Assembly: GCA_905221375.1 (NCBI GenBank)
Contig: CAJNCY010000014.1
Span: 1 to 26,447, forward strand
Direction of reading: 5' to 3'
DNA from: a bacterium
GTDB taxonomy: Bacteria > Bacillota > Bacilli > Lactobacillales > Streptococcaceae
DNA length: 26,447 bases
Of this stretch, positions 1 to 9,657 are shown one piece after another; within the stretch, counting starts at the first letter, position 1; each line of letters begins with the position of its first letter. Under the pieces are notes generated by a model. The model was given only the letters and a program-made list of their open reading frames with translations. It was not told where the DNA came from and searched no databases. Both the position numbers and the translations under genes were made by a program.

Positions 1-77
1 AGCTCTAAAACGGTCTACAAGTAAAGGAGAGATTAGATGATGTTTTGGAACCATTCGAAACAACACAGCTCTAAAAC
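1..77 (-). CRISPR. Leader-proximal end of a type II-A CRISPR array (continues beyond the left edge)
   Basis: One complete 36-nt repeat lies at 42-77 and the last 11 nt of the next repeat at 1-11. A 30-nt spacer fills 12-41. Read on the minus strand, the repeat starts GTTTTAGAGCTG and ends GGTTCCAAAAC. From memory this is identical to the S. thermophilus CRISPR3 repeat and close to the S. pyogenes one. The array lies downstream of csn2 and is transcribed leftwards. The repeat at 42-77 abuts the leader, so the spacer at 12-41 is expected to be the most recently acquired. The number of further spacers cannot be seen. Confidence 0.95.
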
Positions 78-166
78 CTCGTAGAAAAATTTTTCTCACG
101 AAATTTCGTAATCGCGCCATTCGTCCCAGCTAGACTTCAGCTCGTCAGGTTCCAATTATCACTCTT
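78..166 (-). promoter_or_regulatory. CRISPR leader with leader-anchoring sequence
   Basis: This is the non-coding stretch between the csn2 stop and the first repeat. Directly beside the repeat, 78-84 reads CTACGAG on the minus strand. That heptamer is the leader-anchoring sequence known to direct Cas1-Cas2-Csn2 integration in S. pyogenes-type II-A systems. Next to it lie two perfect palindromes, 83-96 (AGAAAAATTTTTCT) and 98-109 (ACGAAATTTCGT). Their centres are 14 bp apart. Confidence 0.85.
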
Positions 167-175
167 ATTATACCA
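167..175 (-). promoter_or_regulatory. Pre-crRNA promoter (extended -10) overlapping the end of csn2
   Basis: On the minus strand 175-167 reads TGGTATAAT, a perfect extended -10 (TGnTATAAT). It lies in the last codons and stop of csn2. Transcription would start near 160 and run through the leader into the array. No good -35 hexamer is seen 17 bp upstream, which an extended -10 can tolerate. Confidence 0.6.
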
Positions 176-830
176 TATTTTCAGGGTTCAAGAAATAGTC
201 TTGATCCAATACATACTGGGGAAAATCATAGATTTTCCGAGGCTCAACAAACAAGACGGACAGTTGATTGAGTTGGATATACTCTATTAAATTTACTAAC
301 TCATCCTTTGATAGATAGGCGGATGCATTGATGAAAACAAGGAGTTTCTTTTTAGAAAGATATTTAAAAACCTGGACAATTTCTAGCATCTTTTCAAAAG
401 GTGTGTCACTCAGAGTTTCAACTTTGACTCCTAGCGCATCGATTAACTCTAGAATGGTGATTTCATCGTATTCTAGGTCTAGTTCATTTTCTAAACACTC
501 AAATGCCAATAATTCTGTAATCGTGGCTACCAACTTTTCAATCATGGACTTGACTTCAGGCTTGTCATTGAGTTGATTTTCTAAATCAGCATGTATCAGC
601 TTGAGCATGGCAGGTGAGTTGAGATTGTATCCTAAGACATCCGTTATCACTAGTAACTCGGATTCTTTCAGAGCTTTTAGATTTCTATCAAACAACTTCA
701 ACTCTCCATCATCAGTGTACTGGTAGAATTGCTTGACGATAGTTGAAAAGGTAAACTGGTCTTCCAACACTAAAAAAGTTGCATTTTCAATAGTTAATGG
801 TTCATCCAATAGTGGGAAATTAATCTCCAT
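168..830 (-). CDS. csn2: Csn2, type II-A CRISPR adaptation protein
   Basis: 220 aa, the usual length of canonical Csn2. The family forms a tetrameric ring that binds the ends of double-stranded DNA and joins Cas9, Cas1 and Cas2 during spacer acquisition. It is not needed for interference. The sequence is rich in Leu, Glu and Asp, and begins [11 protein letters not shown] as in streptococcal Csn2 proteins. It is the last gene of the cas operon and starts 11 nt before the end of cas2, suggesting translational coupling. Its final codons also carry the -10 element of the array promoter. The call rests on position and family resemblance; there is no catalytic motif to check. Confidence 0.93.
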   Translation of the reverse strand: MEINFPLLDEPLTIENATFLVLEDQFTFSTIVKQFYQYTDDGELKLFDRNLKALKESELLVITDVLGYNLNSPAMLKLIHADLENQLNDKPEVKSMIEKLVATITELLAFECLENELDLEYDEITILELIDALGVKVETLSDTPFEKMLEIVQVFKYLSKKKLLVFINASAYLSKDELVNLIEYIQLNQLSVLFVEPRKIYDFPQYVLDQDYFLNPENMV

Positions 831-1164
831 CTCTAGGCTCCTCTCCCAGAAAGACCAAGCGTGCGTCGGAGTTTGCTACGCTGGTATTTCGCTCACCATT
901 TAAGTAAATCATGCGAGAAAACTGCTTTTCTGTAACGGTTAAGAGAGTGATATTCCCTTTTTTAGGGTTATGGGTCTTGAGTCGCTCAATCATGGCGTTA
1001 TTAGCAGAGTTGTTGAGCAAGAGCTTGCTATAGATGGAGAATTGGTGCATGATAAATCCCTCATCTATGAGGAACTTCCGAAATTTCCGATAGGCCTTGC
1101 GTTCCTCTACGGTATCAACTGGCATATCAAACATTAAAATCATACGCATATATCGATAACTCAT
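820..1164 (-). CDS. cas2: Cas2, CRISPR integrase subunit
   Basis: 114 aa, of usual Cas2 size. The N-terminus [11 protein letters not shown] shows the ferredoxin-like first beta strand ending in the conserved Asp (FDMP). Cas2 dimers bridge two Cas1 dimers to form the integrase that inserts new spacers at the leader end. In type II-A systems the complex also includes Cas9 and Csn2. The start overlaps the end of cas1 by 4 nt and the 3' end overlaps csn2 by 11 nt, so the cas genes form one tightly coupled operon. An ATG six codons into the frame (MRMIL) is a possible alternative start. Confidence 0.95.
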   Translation of the reverse strand: MSYRYMRMILMFDMPVDTVEERKAYRKFRKFLIDEGFIMHQFSIYSKLLLNNSANNAMIERLKTHNPKKGNITLLTVTEKQFSRMIYLNGERNTSVANSDARLVFLGEEPRDGD

Positions 1165-2027
1165 ATCCTAAACTCAGGAACTCCTTTCTCGGGTTGATTA
1201 AGAGCTTGGATGACTTTCTTAGTATAGTCACTGACGATATTGGATAGATACATATCCTTACCATTGTAGTGGAAGGTGTCTGAGAAAATAGTAAAAAGTT
1301 CTCGTTTAATTTTGACAAAAGAGCTGTTTCGATTTTCATAGACGATTCTGTCAATAATCGGACGGAACGGCTCCATAATATCACTAGCTAGGTTGAATTG
1401 ATTAAACTGATTAGCATGTTTCAATCCAAACTGAGTCATACAGCCAGACAACACAATCTCACGCGCAAACATACTTAAAATCAAGGTGTAGCCGTAGTCC
1501 AAGGCAGCATTGATATCACTATCTTGCTCACGACTGAAATCATTTCCAAACAAGGTGTTGAAATAAATACGAGCTGCGTGTCCCTCACGGTTACTAGGAT
1601 CAAACAAATCCAACCCATGATAGAGATCGATGACGGATTGGCTCTTTTCCAGAAAACCACAACTCCCCAGATAAAAAGCCTGATTGAGAATTTTTTGTGC
1701 AATGATGGTTGTCCATATTTCCGCCTTTACATCTTCATTCCAAGCAATTTGACGAGAGAGTTGCAAACTGGAATCATGACGACCATAGTAAGGCATTAAG
1801 TATGCCGTTGGTAAGCGTTTATCATCACAAAAGATGACCAGAATGTTTTCATCCACCAAGCGTTTGATTAGCATAGTGGAGAGAACAATATCTGTCGTCT
1901 CCAAAAGCAGGATGTCCACCTCGGACAGGTGAATTAACTCTGTCCGAGAGGCATCTTTAAAAATCAAGTGGTTATTCTTGTAGGAGAGTTTAGAGTGCGT
2001 ATTGACTATAACAGTTCTCCATCCCAT
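1161..2027 (-). CDS. cas1: Cas1, CRISPR integrase (type II-A)
   Basis: 288 aa, full length. Cas1 is the metal-dependent integrase that joins prespacers to the leader-repeat junction. The expected active-site residues are in place: E148 in REGHAAR, H204 in LKHANQF and E219 in DIMEP. They match, one position earlier, the E149/H205/E220 triad I recall for S. pyogenes Cas1. The start ATG shares one base with the cas9 stop (TAATG arrangement), so translation is probably coupled to cas9. Nothing is truncated, so the adaptation module looks functional. Confidence 0.96.
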   Translation of the reverse strand: MGWRTVIVNTHSKLSYKNNHLIFKDASRTELIHLSEVDILLLETTDIVLSTMLIKRLVDENILVIFCDDKRLPTAYLMPYYGRHDSSLQLSRQIAWNEDVKAEIWTTIIAQKILNQAFYLGSCGFLEKSQSVIDLYHGLDLFDPSNREGHAARIYFNTLFGNDFSREQDSDINAALDYGYTLILSMFAREIVLSGCMTQFGLKHANQFNQFNLASDIMEPFRPIIDRIVYENRNSSFVKIKRELFTIFSDTFHYNGKDMYLSNIVSDYTKKVIQALNQPEKGVPEFRI

Positions 2028-5000
2028 TAGTCTTCTCCTAGTTTACTTAAGTCAATCCGAGTCTCGTAGAGACCAGTGATGGATTGGTGGATGAGGGTGG
2101 CGTTGAAACAAGAAGACACAGATTGATATCGTACATTTGATTGACTAATTTCAACACCAAGGAATCTAAAAGCTCCAGGAGCTCCAAATGAGGTAAGTTT
2201 TAAGAGCGAGATAAAGGATTCGCTTAACTGATAAATATCTTTATCGGCTTGCTCAAACGCTTGTTGTAATAACGATTCAACAATTGGTTTTTGGATATAT
2301 TTTTTAGATAAAGAAATGATTGTTGTTAATAATTCTTCAAATTCACTTTGATGTGTTTCCACATACTGTTTATGAATTGGTTCACTAATTTTACTAATTC
2401 GCTGTGCGTGGTAAAGTAAAGCAGTGAAATGGTAAGGTAAAATCAATTCGTTACCTTTTTGCAATTCAATAGAGCTTGCTAATAATCTTCGCTGTCCATC
2501 ATTAAATTCAAAGAGACTATACTTAGGTAGTTTTATAATAAGATTAGGATTGATATTTTTATAACCACGTTCTTCAAGATAGGCGATTGGATTTGCTTCG
2601 AATTTCTTTTTATCTTGAATAGTTATTCCAACTATCTCTTTAATTCTCTTTAATTTTTTAGCCTTTCCTTTTTCAATATCTGCTATAACAAGAACTGAAT
2701 AAGTGATTGTAGGTCTCGCATAACCACCATACTTTTCGGGGGATAAATCGGATTTGATAGGGATTAGTTTACTTGCGTCAACTACTTTTTTCTTGGACAC
2801 AATATTGTTATCAAACAGACCACCATTTTGTCCAACGGTTTGTTCTTCTGTTTTCTTCACAATATTCACCTGTGGAAGTGAAAGAACTTTTTTAATTGTA
2901 GCGAAATCTTTTTCTTTATTCCAAGCGATTTCTCCAGTATCCTTAGAGTATTCGATATTCTCTCGTTTTACGATGGTTCCGTCTGCGTAATGCACCTCTT
3001 CTTTAAAGAAGTTCAATAAGTTTGAGTAGAAGAAATACTTTTCAGTTGCTTTTTCAACTTCTTTAGGATCTTTGGATTTGGAAATATATCTCTTAATATC
3101 GTACTTTTGATAGTCACCATAGACGAATTCAGGCTCTAGTTTAGGATATTTCTTAAGGATAGCCTTAGCCACCACTGCATTTAAATAGGCATCATGTGCA
3201 TGGTGGTAGTCATTGATTTCGCGTACCTTATATAACTTAAATTCTTTACGGAAGTTGGAAACTAGATTGGATTTCAAAGTGATAATTTTGACCTTACGGT
3301 TCTTCTTGTCTTTCTCATTCACTTCTGTATTAAAACGGGCATCCAAAATCTGAGCAACATGTTTTGTGATTTGCCGTGTTTCAACTAGTTGGCGTCTGAT
3401 AAAGCCAACTTTATCTCGCTCATCTAGCCCACCACGTTCAGCCTTGGTTAAATTATTAAATTTACGTTCTGAAATCAATTTGGAATCCAGTAATTGTTGC
3501 CAAAAAGCTTTTCTTTTTTGAACAACCTCTAAACTTGGAACATTATCAGATTTACCACGATTATCCTTTGAACTAGTCAAGACACGGTTGTCTAGAGAAT
3601 CATCTTTTATAAAAGCCTGTGGGACGATGTGGTCAATGTCATAGCTACTTAGTTGGTTGATGTCAAGAGGTTCCCCAGTGTACATATCCTTCCCATTTTG
3701 GAGATAGTAAAGGAAGAGACGGTCGTTTTGCAGTTGAATATTATCTGTTGGATGTTCTTTTAATATATTTGAGTCAAGCCCAGGAGCTAGATTTTTTAGT
3801 GCATCTTCAATGCGTTTATATCTTTGTTGGGAATTCTTTTTCCCTATGGCAGTTGTCTGATTTTCTCGTGCCATCTCAATCACAATGGACTCGGGAGTGT
3901 GACCCATAACCTTGATAAGTTCATCAACAATCTTGATACTTTGTAAAATTCCCTTTTTAATAGCAGGGCTTCCTGGAAGCTCTTGGACAACTTGTTTCAC
4001 ATCGTTTGTCTTACCAACCACTTGTGCTTTTTGAATAATGTCTTTGAAGGAAAGTCCGTCATCATTGATTAACTGCATAAAATTACGATTGCTGTAGCCA
4101 TCATCAATCAAGTAGTCAAGAATCGTATTGCCAGTTTGTTTATCACTGATGCCATTAATCAACTTAGCAGAGAGTTTTCCCCAACCAGTATAATGTCGAC
4201 GAGTCAGTGCTTTAATCACTTTTTCATCAAAGAGAGAGTCATATTGAGCAAGACGTTGCTTGATCATCTCACGATCTTCAAAGATAGTGAGCGTGTGGAT
4301 GATATTTTCAAGAGTTGCTTCATTTTCAGCATCATCCATAAACGCTTTATCCTTGATTATTTTAAGTAAATCATGATAAGTAGAAAGACTAGCGTTAAAT
4401 TGTTTTTCAATTCCTTTTAGTTCGATTCCATCGTAGCCATCAACATTGTGTAGATACTGAATAATGTCTTTTTCAGTTACTTTTCTTTTCTCTTTGAATA
4501 ATTGATTGACAATTTGCTTCTTTTGCCCACTATCAAGGAATTGATAGTCTCTCAATCCCTCTGCAATAAATTTTACTTTTGTTAATTCATTGTAGACAGC
4601 AAATGTTTCATACAAGAGACTATGCTTGGGCAAAACTTTTTCCTCTGGCAGATACAAGTCATAGTTAGTCATCTTATTGATGAAGTCTTCTGCAGAGCTT
4701 GCTTGGTCAACAATTTCTTCAAAATTCCAAGGTCGGATTGTTTGGTCAGAGTTTCGAGTAAGCCAAGCAAAATCACCATTGCCACGAGCCAATGGGCCAA
4801 CGTAGTAAGGAATACGGAAAGTTAAGATTTTCTCAATCTTTTCTTTATTTTCTTGCAGAAATGGATAATGTTCTCCTTGCCGACGGATAATGGCATTCAT
4901 TTCTTGAAGATGAATTTGATGAGGGATAGAACCATTATCAAAGGTGCGTTGTTTTCTCAAGAAATCTTCACGTTCAATTTTATCAAGGAAATAATCTGCT

Positions 5001-6157
5001 CCTTCGAATTTAGAGAGAAGATTTTTGATATACTTGTAAAATGCTTCTTGAGTGGTTTTGCCATTGAGATACCCAGCATACCCATCTTTAGATTGGTCAG
5101 AGAAAACTTCATCATATTTTTCTTGAAGATTGTTTTGGATGAATTGTTTTAGAGCCGCTAAGTCTTTTTGGTGGTTTTCATAGCGCTCAATCATAGATGC
5201 TGAAAGTGGAGCCTTGGTTGAAAGATCTTTAACAGTTAAGATACCTGATAGAAGAATGGCGTCATAGAGCTTTTTAGCCACTAGGAAAAGGTCTGCAAAG
5301 TCATCTCCAATTTGTCCGAGTAAGTTTTCCAAATCCTCATCATAGGTATCTTTAGAGAATTGTAGTGGAGCTTTTTCTTCTAAGTCAAAATGTTTTTTAA
5401 ACTCAGCTTGATTTCCTACAATTAACTTGAGAAATTCTGAAAATAGACCAGTGGGTTTTTCATAAGCAAAGAGTTTTAGAATGCGTTCTCTCTTAGCAGA
5501 TTTACTAAGTTTATCAGTAAAAATTGCTTCTACTTGCGCATTTTGTCCACTAAGTGAACTTCCTTCAAAGGTGTTGTCGTAAATGCTTATAAACTCGCTA
5601 AAGATTTTTTGGATATCATTGTTTTTAATATCGAAAGATTCTTCATACAAAAAATGTCCGCGGTATTTAATCATATGCGCTAATGCTAGATAGATCAAGC
5701 GCAAATCAGTTTTTTCTTTTGAGTCCGCCAGGTGTTTTCTCAAATGATAGATAGTTGGAAATTTCTTGTGATATTCTTTTTCTTCTGCCAAGGTAGCAAA
5801 AATAGGATATTTACTTCCTCTTTTATCCTCAGGAACTAAGAAGGAGTCATCTAATCGATGGAAGAAACTACTATCCACCTTGCTCATTTCTTCAGAAAAG
5901 ATTTCTTGAAGATAGCGAAGACGATTTTTTCGACGAGTATAGCGACGGCGTGCTGTTCGTTTGAGACGTCTATCTTCAGCAGTAGTTCCTTCATCAAATA
6001 ATAAAGCTCCAATTAGATTTTTTTTGATAAAGTGTTTATCAGTATTGCCTAGAACTTTCCTCTTTTTCGATGGCACCTTATAGTCATCCGTAATGACGGC
6101 CCATCCGACGCTGTTAGTTCCGATATCGAGTCCGATAGAGTAGGATTTGTTGCTCAT
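2027..6157 (-). CDS. cas9: Cas9, type II-A RNA-guided endonuclease
   Basis: 1376 aa, between SpCas9 (1368) and S. thermophilus CRISPR3 Cas9 (1388). It cuts DNA guided by crRNA and tracrRNA and also helps choose prespacers. RuvC residues are D11 ([14 protein letters not shown]), E761 ([10 protein letters not shown]), and H986 and D989 ([11 protein letters not shown]). The HNH site is D842, H843 and N866 ([11 protein letters not shown] and [14 protein letters not shown]). The Arg-rich bridge helix is at about 62-80, the REC lobe fills about 95-720, and the PAM-interacting domain covers roughly the last 270 residues. All catalytic residues are present, so it should be active. At the SpCas9 R1333 position an Asn (N1341) or, with a shifted gap, a Gln (Q1339) is found, while R1343 matches R1335. 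PAM preference may therefore differ from NGG. The start has a good site, AAGGAGA at 6165-6171. Confidence 0.98.
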   Translation of the reverse strand: MSNKSYSIGLDIGTNSVGWAVITDDYKVPSKKRKVLGNTDKHFIKKNLIGALLFDEGTTAEDRRLKRTARRRYTRRKNRLRYLQEIFSEEMSKVDSSFFHRLDDSFLVPEDKRGSKYPIFATLAEEKEYHKKFPTIYHLRKHLADSKEKTDLRLIYLALAHMIKYRGHFLYEESFDIKNNDIQKIFSEFISIYDNTFEGSSLSGQNAQVEAIFTDKLSKSAKRERILKLFAYEKPTGLFSEFLKLIVGNQAEFKKHFDLEEKAPLQFSKDTYDEDLENLLGQIGDDFADLFLVAKKLYDAILLSGILTVKDLSTKAPLSASMIERYENHQKDLAALKQFIQNNLQEKYDEVFSDQSKDGYAGYLNGKTTQEAFYKYIKNLLSKFEGADYFLDKIEREDFLRKQRTFDNGSIPHQIHLQEMNAIIRRQGEHYPFLQENKEKIEKILTFRIPYYVGPLARGNGDFAWLTRNSDQTIRPWNFEEIVDQASSAEDFINKMTNYDLYLPEEKVLPKHSLLYETFAVYNELTKVKFIAEGLRDYQFLDSGQKKQIVNQLFKEKRKVTEKDIIQYLHNVDGYDGIELKGIEKQFNASLSTYHDLLKIIKDKAFMDDAENEATLENIIHTLTIFEDREMIKQRLAQYDSLFDEKVIKALTRRHYTGWGKLSAKLINGISDKQTGNTILDYLIDDGYSNRNFMQLINDDGLSFKDIIQKAQVVGKTNDVKQVVQELPGSPAIKKGILQSIKIVDELIKVMGHTPESIVIEMARENQTTAIGKKNSQQRYKRIEDALKNLAPGLDSNILKEHPTDNIQLQNDRLFLYYLQNGKDMYTGEPLDINQLSSYDIDHIVPQAFIKDDSLDNRVLTSSKDNRGKSDNVPSLEVVQKRKAFWQQLLDSKLISERKFNNLTKAERGGLDERDKVGFIRRQLVETRQITKHVAQILDARFNTEVNEKDKKNRKVKIITLKSNLVSNFRKEFKLYKVREINDYHHAHDAYLNAVVAKAILKKYPKLEPEFVYGDYQKYDIKRYISKSKDPKEVEKATEKYFFYSNLLNFFKEEVHYADGTIVKRENIEYSKDTGEIAWNKEKDFATIKKVLSLPQVNIVKKTEEQTVGQNGGLFDNNIVSKKKVVDASKLIPIKSDLSPEKYGGYARPTITYSVLVIADIEKGKAKKLKRIKEIVGITIQDKKKFEANPIAYLEERGYKNINPNLIIKLPKYSLFEFNDGQRRLLASSIELQKGNELILPYHFTALLYHAQRISKISEPIHKQYVETHQSEFEELLTTIISLSKKYIQKPIVESLLQQAFEQADKDIYQLSESFISLLKLTSFGAPGAFRFLGVEISQSNVRYQSVSSCFNATLIHQSITGLYETRIDLSKLGED

Positions 6158-6196
6158 TTAGTGTTCTCCTTTTATTAAATTTTTTGTTAGTAAATG

Positions 6197-6226
6197 ATAA
6201 TACAATACTTTCAGATAAATTTCTAA
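6197..6226 (-). promoter_or_regulatory. Candidate cas operon promoter
   Basis: On the minus strand a -35-like TTAGAA (6221-6226) and a -10-like TATTAT (6197-6202) are 18 bp apart, about 40 bp upstream of the cas9 start. Both hexamers match consensus only moderately. The position is right for transcription of cas9-cas1-cas2-csn2. Confidence 0.35.
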
Positions 6227-6260
6227 TATAAAATATTATTCCATTTTATTTACATTTCTC

Positions 6261-6289
6261 TTGCTAATTTTAAAAGAATAATATACAAT
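6261..6289 (+). promoter_or_regulatory. tracrRNA promoter
   Basis: TTGCTA (6261-6266) and TACAAT (6284-6289) are separated by 17 bp. The predicted start is close to 6296, exactly where an RNA equivalent to the short S. pyogenes tracrRNA would begin (GTTGGAAC). It diverges from the cas operon promoter. Confidence 0.6.
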
Positions 6290-6295
6290 ACAAGT

Positions 6296-6386
6296 GTTGG
6301 AACTATTCGAAACAACACAGCAAAGTTAAAATAAGGCTTTGTCCGTACACAACTTGAAAAAGTGCGCACCGATTCGGTGCTTTTTT
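6296..6386 (+). ncRNA. tracrRNA
   Basis: About 91 nt, encoded upstream of cas9 on the opposite strand. The anti-repeat, at about 6294-6333, matches the complement of the array repeat with two differences up to CACAGC (6315-6320), then forms the lower stem GTTAAAAT after an AAA bulge region. Next come the nexus AAGGCTTTGTCCGT, a small stem AACTT-gaaa-AAGTG, and a final hairpin at 6366-6380 with a T6 tail. The RNA pairs with pre-crRNA repeats, allows RNase III processing and loads Cas9. The layout is that of S. pyogenes and S. thermophilus CRISPR3 tracrRNA. Ends are predicted from promoter and terminator. Confidence 0.93.
6366..6386 (+). terminator. tracrRNA intrinsic terminator
   Basis: The stem GCACCG/CGGTGC (6366-6371 with 6375-6380) has a three-base loop and is followed by six T residues. 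The hairpin is also the last stem-loop of the functional tracrRNA. Confidence 0.9.
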
Positions 6387-6527
6387 GTTTTTACTATACT
6401 AATTTATTCTACTCTTATTTTAATGAAAAAACAAATACAAGTATAGCGTTTTCATTAGTTTTTATGAAACAGGTAAATTCAAGTAGAGAATTTACTTAAT
6501 TTATGTGTGGCTAATCTTGATATATAA

Positions 6528-6566
6528 AGAAGAACTAGGATAATTAAGCATCCTAGTTCTTTTTTA
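6528..6566 (-). terminator. Terminator after galU (may act on both strands)
   Basis: AGAACTAGGAT (6531-6541) pairs perfectly with ATCCTAGTTCT (6550-6560). The plus-strand side has a T6 run and the minus-strand side TTCTTCTTTAT. It lies 15 nt past the galU stop, so it probably ends gpsA-galU transcription. The stretch 6387-6527 between tracrRNA and this hairpin has no gene that I can support, only an 8-bp inverted repeat (6473-6480 with 6488-6495). Confidence 0.8.
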
Positions 6567-6580
6567 TATAAATGATTTTG

Positions 6581-7480
6581 TTATTCCTTCTCAGCCAATT
6601 CTTTTCCTAGTTGGATGAGGTATTCTTTCAAATCATCCTTGACTTGTGGGTGCTTGAGGGCGTAGTCAATAGATGTTTTCATAAAGCCAAACTTATCCCC
6701 AACGTCGTAACGAGCTCCTGTAAATTCACGGGCAAAAACACGCTGTGTTTTATTGAGAGTATCGATTGCATCAGTAAGCTGAATTTCATTTCCAGCACCG
6801 GGAGCTTGCTTTTCGAGGATATCAAAAATTTCTGGTGTCAGAAGATAGCGACCGATAATAGCTAGATCACTTGGAGCCTCCTCTGGAGCCGGTTTTTCAA
6901 CGAAAGTTTCAACGCTGTAGAGTCCATTATTTCCTTCCCCTTGAGGAGCGATAACTCCATATGCTGAAACGTCTTCGTGTGGTACGGGCATGACAGCAAT
7001 GGTTGATGCGTGTGTCTTTTCGTAATCATTCATCAGTTGTTTTGTCAAAGGAACGGCATTCTCATCTGTGATGTCCATAAGGTCATCACCCAGCATGACA
7101 ACGAAAGGCTCATTCCCTACAAAAGCTTTGGCTTGTAAGACAGCATCTCCAAGACCACGAGGGTGAGTTTGGCGGATGAAATGGAGACGCATACCAGTTG
7201 CTTCATCTACTAATTTTAACAGATCCGTTTTGCCTTTTTCTTTGAGGTTGTACTCAAGCTCAAAATTTGAATCAAAATGGTCTTCAATAGAACGTTTTGA
7301 CTTACCAGTGACAACTAGAATATCTTCGATACCTGATTTAAGAGCTTCTTCTACGATAAATTGGATAGTTGGTTTGTCTACAATTGGCAACATTTCTTTG
7401 GCAAGTGCCTTGGTTGCTGGTAAAAATCGAGTCCCGAGTCCAGCGGCAGGGATGATTGCTTTTCTAACTTTTGATGACAT
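6581..7480 (-). CDS. galU: UTP-glucose-1-phosphate uridylyltransferase GalU
   Basis: 299 aa, full length for bacterial GalU. It makes UDP-glucose from UTP and glucose-1-phosphate in the cytoplasm, the precursor for capsule, glycolipid and galactose metabolism. The nucleotide-binding signature [19 protein letters not shown] lies at residues 14-32, with a second substrate loop at [10 protein letters not shown] and a lysine motif at FVEKP. The start has AAAGGA five bases upstream. The gene follows gpsA by 21 nt on the same strand, so the two are co-transcribed, as in pneumococcus. A strong hairpin terminator follows. Confidence 0.96.
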   Translation of the reverse strand: MSSKVRKAIIPAAGLGTRFLPATKALAKEMLPIVDKPTIQFIVEEALKSGIEDILVVTGKSKRSIEDHFDSNFELEYNLKEKGKTDLLKLVDEATGMRLHFIRQTHPRGLGDAVLQAKAFVGNEPFVVMLGDDLMDITDENAVPLTKQLMNDYEKTHASTIAVMPVPHEDVSAYGVIAPQGEGNNGLYSVETFVEKPAPEEAPSDLAIIGRYLLTPEIFDILEKQAPGAGNEIQLTDAIDTLNKTQRVFAREFTGARYDVGDKFGFMKTSIDYALKHPQVKDDLKEYLIQLGKELAEKE

Positions 7481-7501
7481 AAGAATCCTTTCTTTAGAGG
7501 G

Positions 7502-8518
7502 TTAAGACCACTCATTTTCTGCTTTAAATTCATTGTTCATGATGTCATAAATGGCATCTTTGATATTGGTTCCGTGGTAGATAACTTGGTAAATGGCCTG
7601 TGTAATTGGCATATAGACTCCAAGTTCTTGCGCTAGTTCATAGGCTGCTCGAGTCGTTGAGATTCCTTCAATCACCATACCCATATTGGCTTCGATATCA
7701 GCTAGGGATTCTCCACGACCAAGAGCATCTCCGGCTCTCCAGTTACGAGAGTGGATGGAGGTTCCCGTTACAATCAAATCTCCCACACCAGATAAGCCAC
7801 TATAGGTCAATGGACTGGCACCGAGTGCCACCCCTAGGCGGGTAATTTCTGCCAGTCCTCGAGCGATGATAGCCGCCTTGGCATTGTCTCCAAATCCAAG
7901 ACCATGTAAAGCACCGGCACCGACAGCAATAATGTTTTTAAGAGCACCAGCAGTTTCAACTCCGATAACATCCGTATTGGTGTAAAGTCGGAAGTAGTGA
8001 TTGCTAAAGAGTTCCTGAACGTATTGAGCTGTTTGTAAATCTTTAGAAGCAGCTGTGATTAAAGTCAGGTCACGCACAATGGTTTCTTCTGCATGACTAG
8101 GACCTGAAACAACGACAATATCACTGCGGAGCTGTTCAGGAATTTCTTCTTCAAGGATGGTTGACAATCGTTTATGGCTATCAGGTTCTAACCCCTTTGA
8201 TGCGTGCATGATGACAGCCTTATGGTCCAGGGTTTGTGCAACTTGTTGGGCAACAAGACGTGTCACTTTTGTTGGGACAACAAACAAAATCGCATCTACA
8301 TCTTTCAATGCCTCTGCTAAGTCAGTATAGGCATGGATATTTTCATCTAGAACGACATCTTTAAAGTAGTGCTTGTTAGTATGGTGTGTATTAATTTCAG
8401 TGATTTGTTCGGGAATATTTCCCCAAATACGTACCTCGTGTCCATTGTCATTTAAGACTTGTGAAAGGGCAGTTCCCCAAGAACCAGGCCCCAAGACGGC
8501 GACGGTTTGCTTTTTCAT
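7502..8518 (-). CDS. gpsA: NAD(P)H-dependent glycerol-3-phosphate dehydrogenase GpsA
   Basis: 338 aa, full length. It reduces dihydroxyacetone phosphate to sn-glycerol-3-phosphate, the backbone for membrane phospholipids and lipoteichoic acid. The N-terminal dinucleotide-binding motif is GPGSWGTAL (residues 10-18). The substrate-domain motif [12 protein letters not shown], with the catalytic Lys, is about residues 190-201. The start is preceded by an excellent AAGGAGG (8524-8530). It is the first gene of the gpsA-galU unit. Confidence 0.96.
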   Translation of the reverse strand: MKKQTVAVLGPGSWGTALSQVLNDNGHEVRIWGNIPEQITEINTHHTNKHYFKDVVLDENIHAYTDLAEALKDVDAILFVVPTKVTRLVAQQVAQTLDHKAVIMHASKGLEPDSHKRLSTILEEEIPEQLRSDIVVVSGPSHAEETIVRDLTLITAASKDLQTAQYVQELFSNHYFRLYTNTDVIGVETAGALKNIIAVGAGALHGLGFGDNAKAAIIARGLAEITRLGVALGASPLTYSGLSGVGDLIVTGTSIHSRNWRAGDALGRGESLADIEANMGMVIEGISTTRAAYELAQELGVYMPITQAIYQVIYHGTNIKDAIYDIMNNEFKAENEWS

Positions 8519-8548
8519 GTTTTCCTCCTTGATAGAGTTCTCTCTTTT

Positions 8549-8577
8549 ATTTTATCACATTCTAGGGGATTTTGCAC
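8549..8577 (-). promoter_or_regulatory. Candidate gpsA promoter
   Basis: Minus-strand TGATAAAAT gives an extended -10 (TAAAAT, 8549-8554). A weak GTGCAA (8572-8577) is 17 bp upstream. The same extended -10 (TGTGATAAAAT) occurs before argS in this window, which supports the reading. Confidence 0.45.
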
Positions 8578-8622
8578 TTGCATTGCTGGGGGAGTGGTAG
8601 CTTTGTTGCTTGAAAAATATAC

Positions 8623-8647
8623 AAAAACCGAGACGAAGTATTAAACT
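8623..8647. repeat. Left copy of 25-bp direct repeat flanking the accessory block
   Basis: AAAAACCGAGAC followed by GAAGTATTAAACT is identical to 12725-12749. In the right copy this sequence is the left half of a perfect hairpin. Here the second arm has decayed (AGTCTTTAGTT instead of AGTCTCGGTTTT), so only about five base pairs remain and it should not terminate well. Confidence 0.85.
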
Positions 8648-8686
8648 CTTAGTCTTTAGTTCTGACAGATAGTTTGATTCAGTATA

Positions 8687-8695
8687 TGCTATAAT
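8687..8695 (+). promoter_or_regulatory. Promoter (extended -10) of the TprA-like regulator
   Basis: TGCTATAAT is a perfect extended -10 about 32 bp before the TTG start at 8727. No good -35 is seen. The predicted start is near 8702. Confidence 0.6.
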
Positions 8696-8726
8696 AGAGG
8701 TAAACAACTCAGGAGGTTCTTGTAGG

Positions 8727-9647
8727 TTGCGAGAGTTTGGCGAAAAAATTAAAAGATTACGTTTGGCTAAAAAAATCAGTCGTTCAGAATTTTGTGGTGA
8801 TGAGTCTGAATTAAGTATTCGTCAATTAATTAGAATTGAAAATGGAGAATCCAGACCAACACTAACAAAGTTAAAATATATCGCTGAACGTTTGGGGGTT
8901 GAAGATTACAAGTTGATGCCAAGTTATATAGAGTTGGATAAGGAATATCTAGAATTGAAGTATTTCTTGATGAGGACTCCTACATACGAAGATGAAACTA
9001 TCGCCCAAAAGAAAGAGAGTGTTTTTGATAAGATTTTTGAAGAATATTATGATAGACTTCCTGAGGAAGAAAGGTTTATCATAGATGTTTTACAAGCATA
9101 TGATGATTTTGGTTGGTGGAATGATGATAGCAATTTAGGAATGATTTTACAAGAGTATTTCGATCACATTTTGTTGAAATCAAAATATGAAGTTAACGAT
9201 ATTTTAATCATAAAGCTATTTTTGGTAAAATTAGTACACCAAGATACAATAATAGATGAGATTGAAGTGAATACCTTCTTAGTAATAGCTGATAAAATTT
9301 TACAACAAGTTGAGATGTTTGATATTGAATATTCATTTCTAATCAGAGATTCATTACTTTTGTTGTTAGGAATATTTGAAAAAATTGCTAATTACAGTCA
9401 ATTTGAAGATATTCTTTACAAATTAAATGAAATTACCTCAAAATCATACGACTATCAGAAAAAACCAATTATTCGACTATGGGAGTGGCGCTATGCATTA
9501 TTTGTAAAAAAAGATTATTCAGTAGCTGAAAATTATTTTCAAGAAGCAAAAATATTTGCTAGAATGATTGATAATAGTCATTTGATAGAACAGCTAGAAA
9601 AACAATGGCAACATGACCTCCAGGATTTTTTTAAAAATAAACATTAG
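8727..9647 (+). CDS. TprA/PlcR-like transcriptional regulator (XRE helix-turn-helix plus TPR-like domain)
   Basis: 306 aa with a TTG start. The start is set by AGGAGG at 8711-8716, ten bases upstream. Residues 1-58 are an XRE-type helix-turn-helix (RRLRLAKKISRSEFCG-like opening, then LSIRQLIRIENGESRPTL). The remaining ~240 residues are helical and acidic, as in RRNPP-family regulators (PlcR, PrgX, Rgg, TprA) that bind short imported peptides through TPR-like repeats. The N-terminus MREFGEKI with FCGDESELS resembles pneumococcal TprA as I recall it. No Phr-type precursor with a signal peptide is evident nearby. The closest peptide candidate is the 13-residue mini-gene at 9933. It is AT-rich and lies in a block flanked by direct repeats, so it is probably accessory. 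The target is inferred to be the promoter at 9874-9902. Confidence 0.8.
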   Translation: MREFGEKIKRLRLAKKISRSEFCGDESELSIRQLIRIENGESRPTLTKLKYIAERLGVEDYKLMPSYIELDKEYLELKYFLMRTPTYEDETIAQKKESVFDKIFEEYYDRLPEEERFIIDVLQAYDDFGWWNDDSNLGMILQEYFDHILLKSKYEVNDILIIKLFLVKLVHQDTIIDEIEVNTFLVIADKILQQVEMFDIEYSFLIRDSLLLLLGIFEKIANYSQFEDILYKLNEITSKSYDYQKKPIIRLWEWRYALFVKKDYSVAENYFQEAKIFARMIDNSHLIEQLEKQWQHDLQDFFKNKH

Positions 9648-9657
9648 AAAATAAAAA

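Noticed and set aside
6158..6290. A long tracrRNA (tracr-L) acting as a natural single guide on the cas promoter
   Set aside because: I looked on the plus strand for a repeat-like GTTTTA...GCTG segment upstream of the anti-repeat, as in S. pyogenes. Only a poor TACTTTCAG-like stretch is present, so self-folding is not supported.
6420..6500. Short frame MKKQIQV and the GTAAATTC / GAATTTAC inverted repeat between tracrRNA and galU
   Set aside because: Seven codons without a ribosome binding site; the repeat lacks a T-tract and has no evident role.
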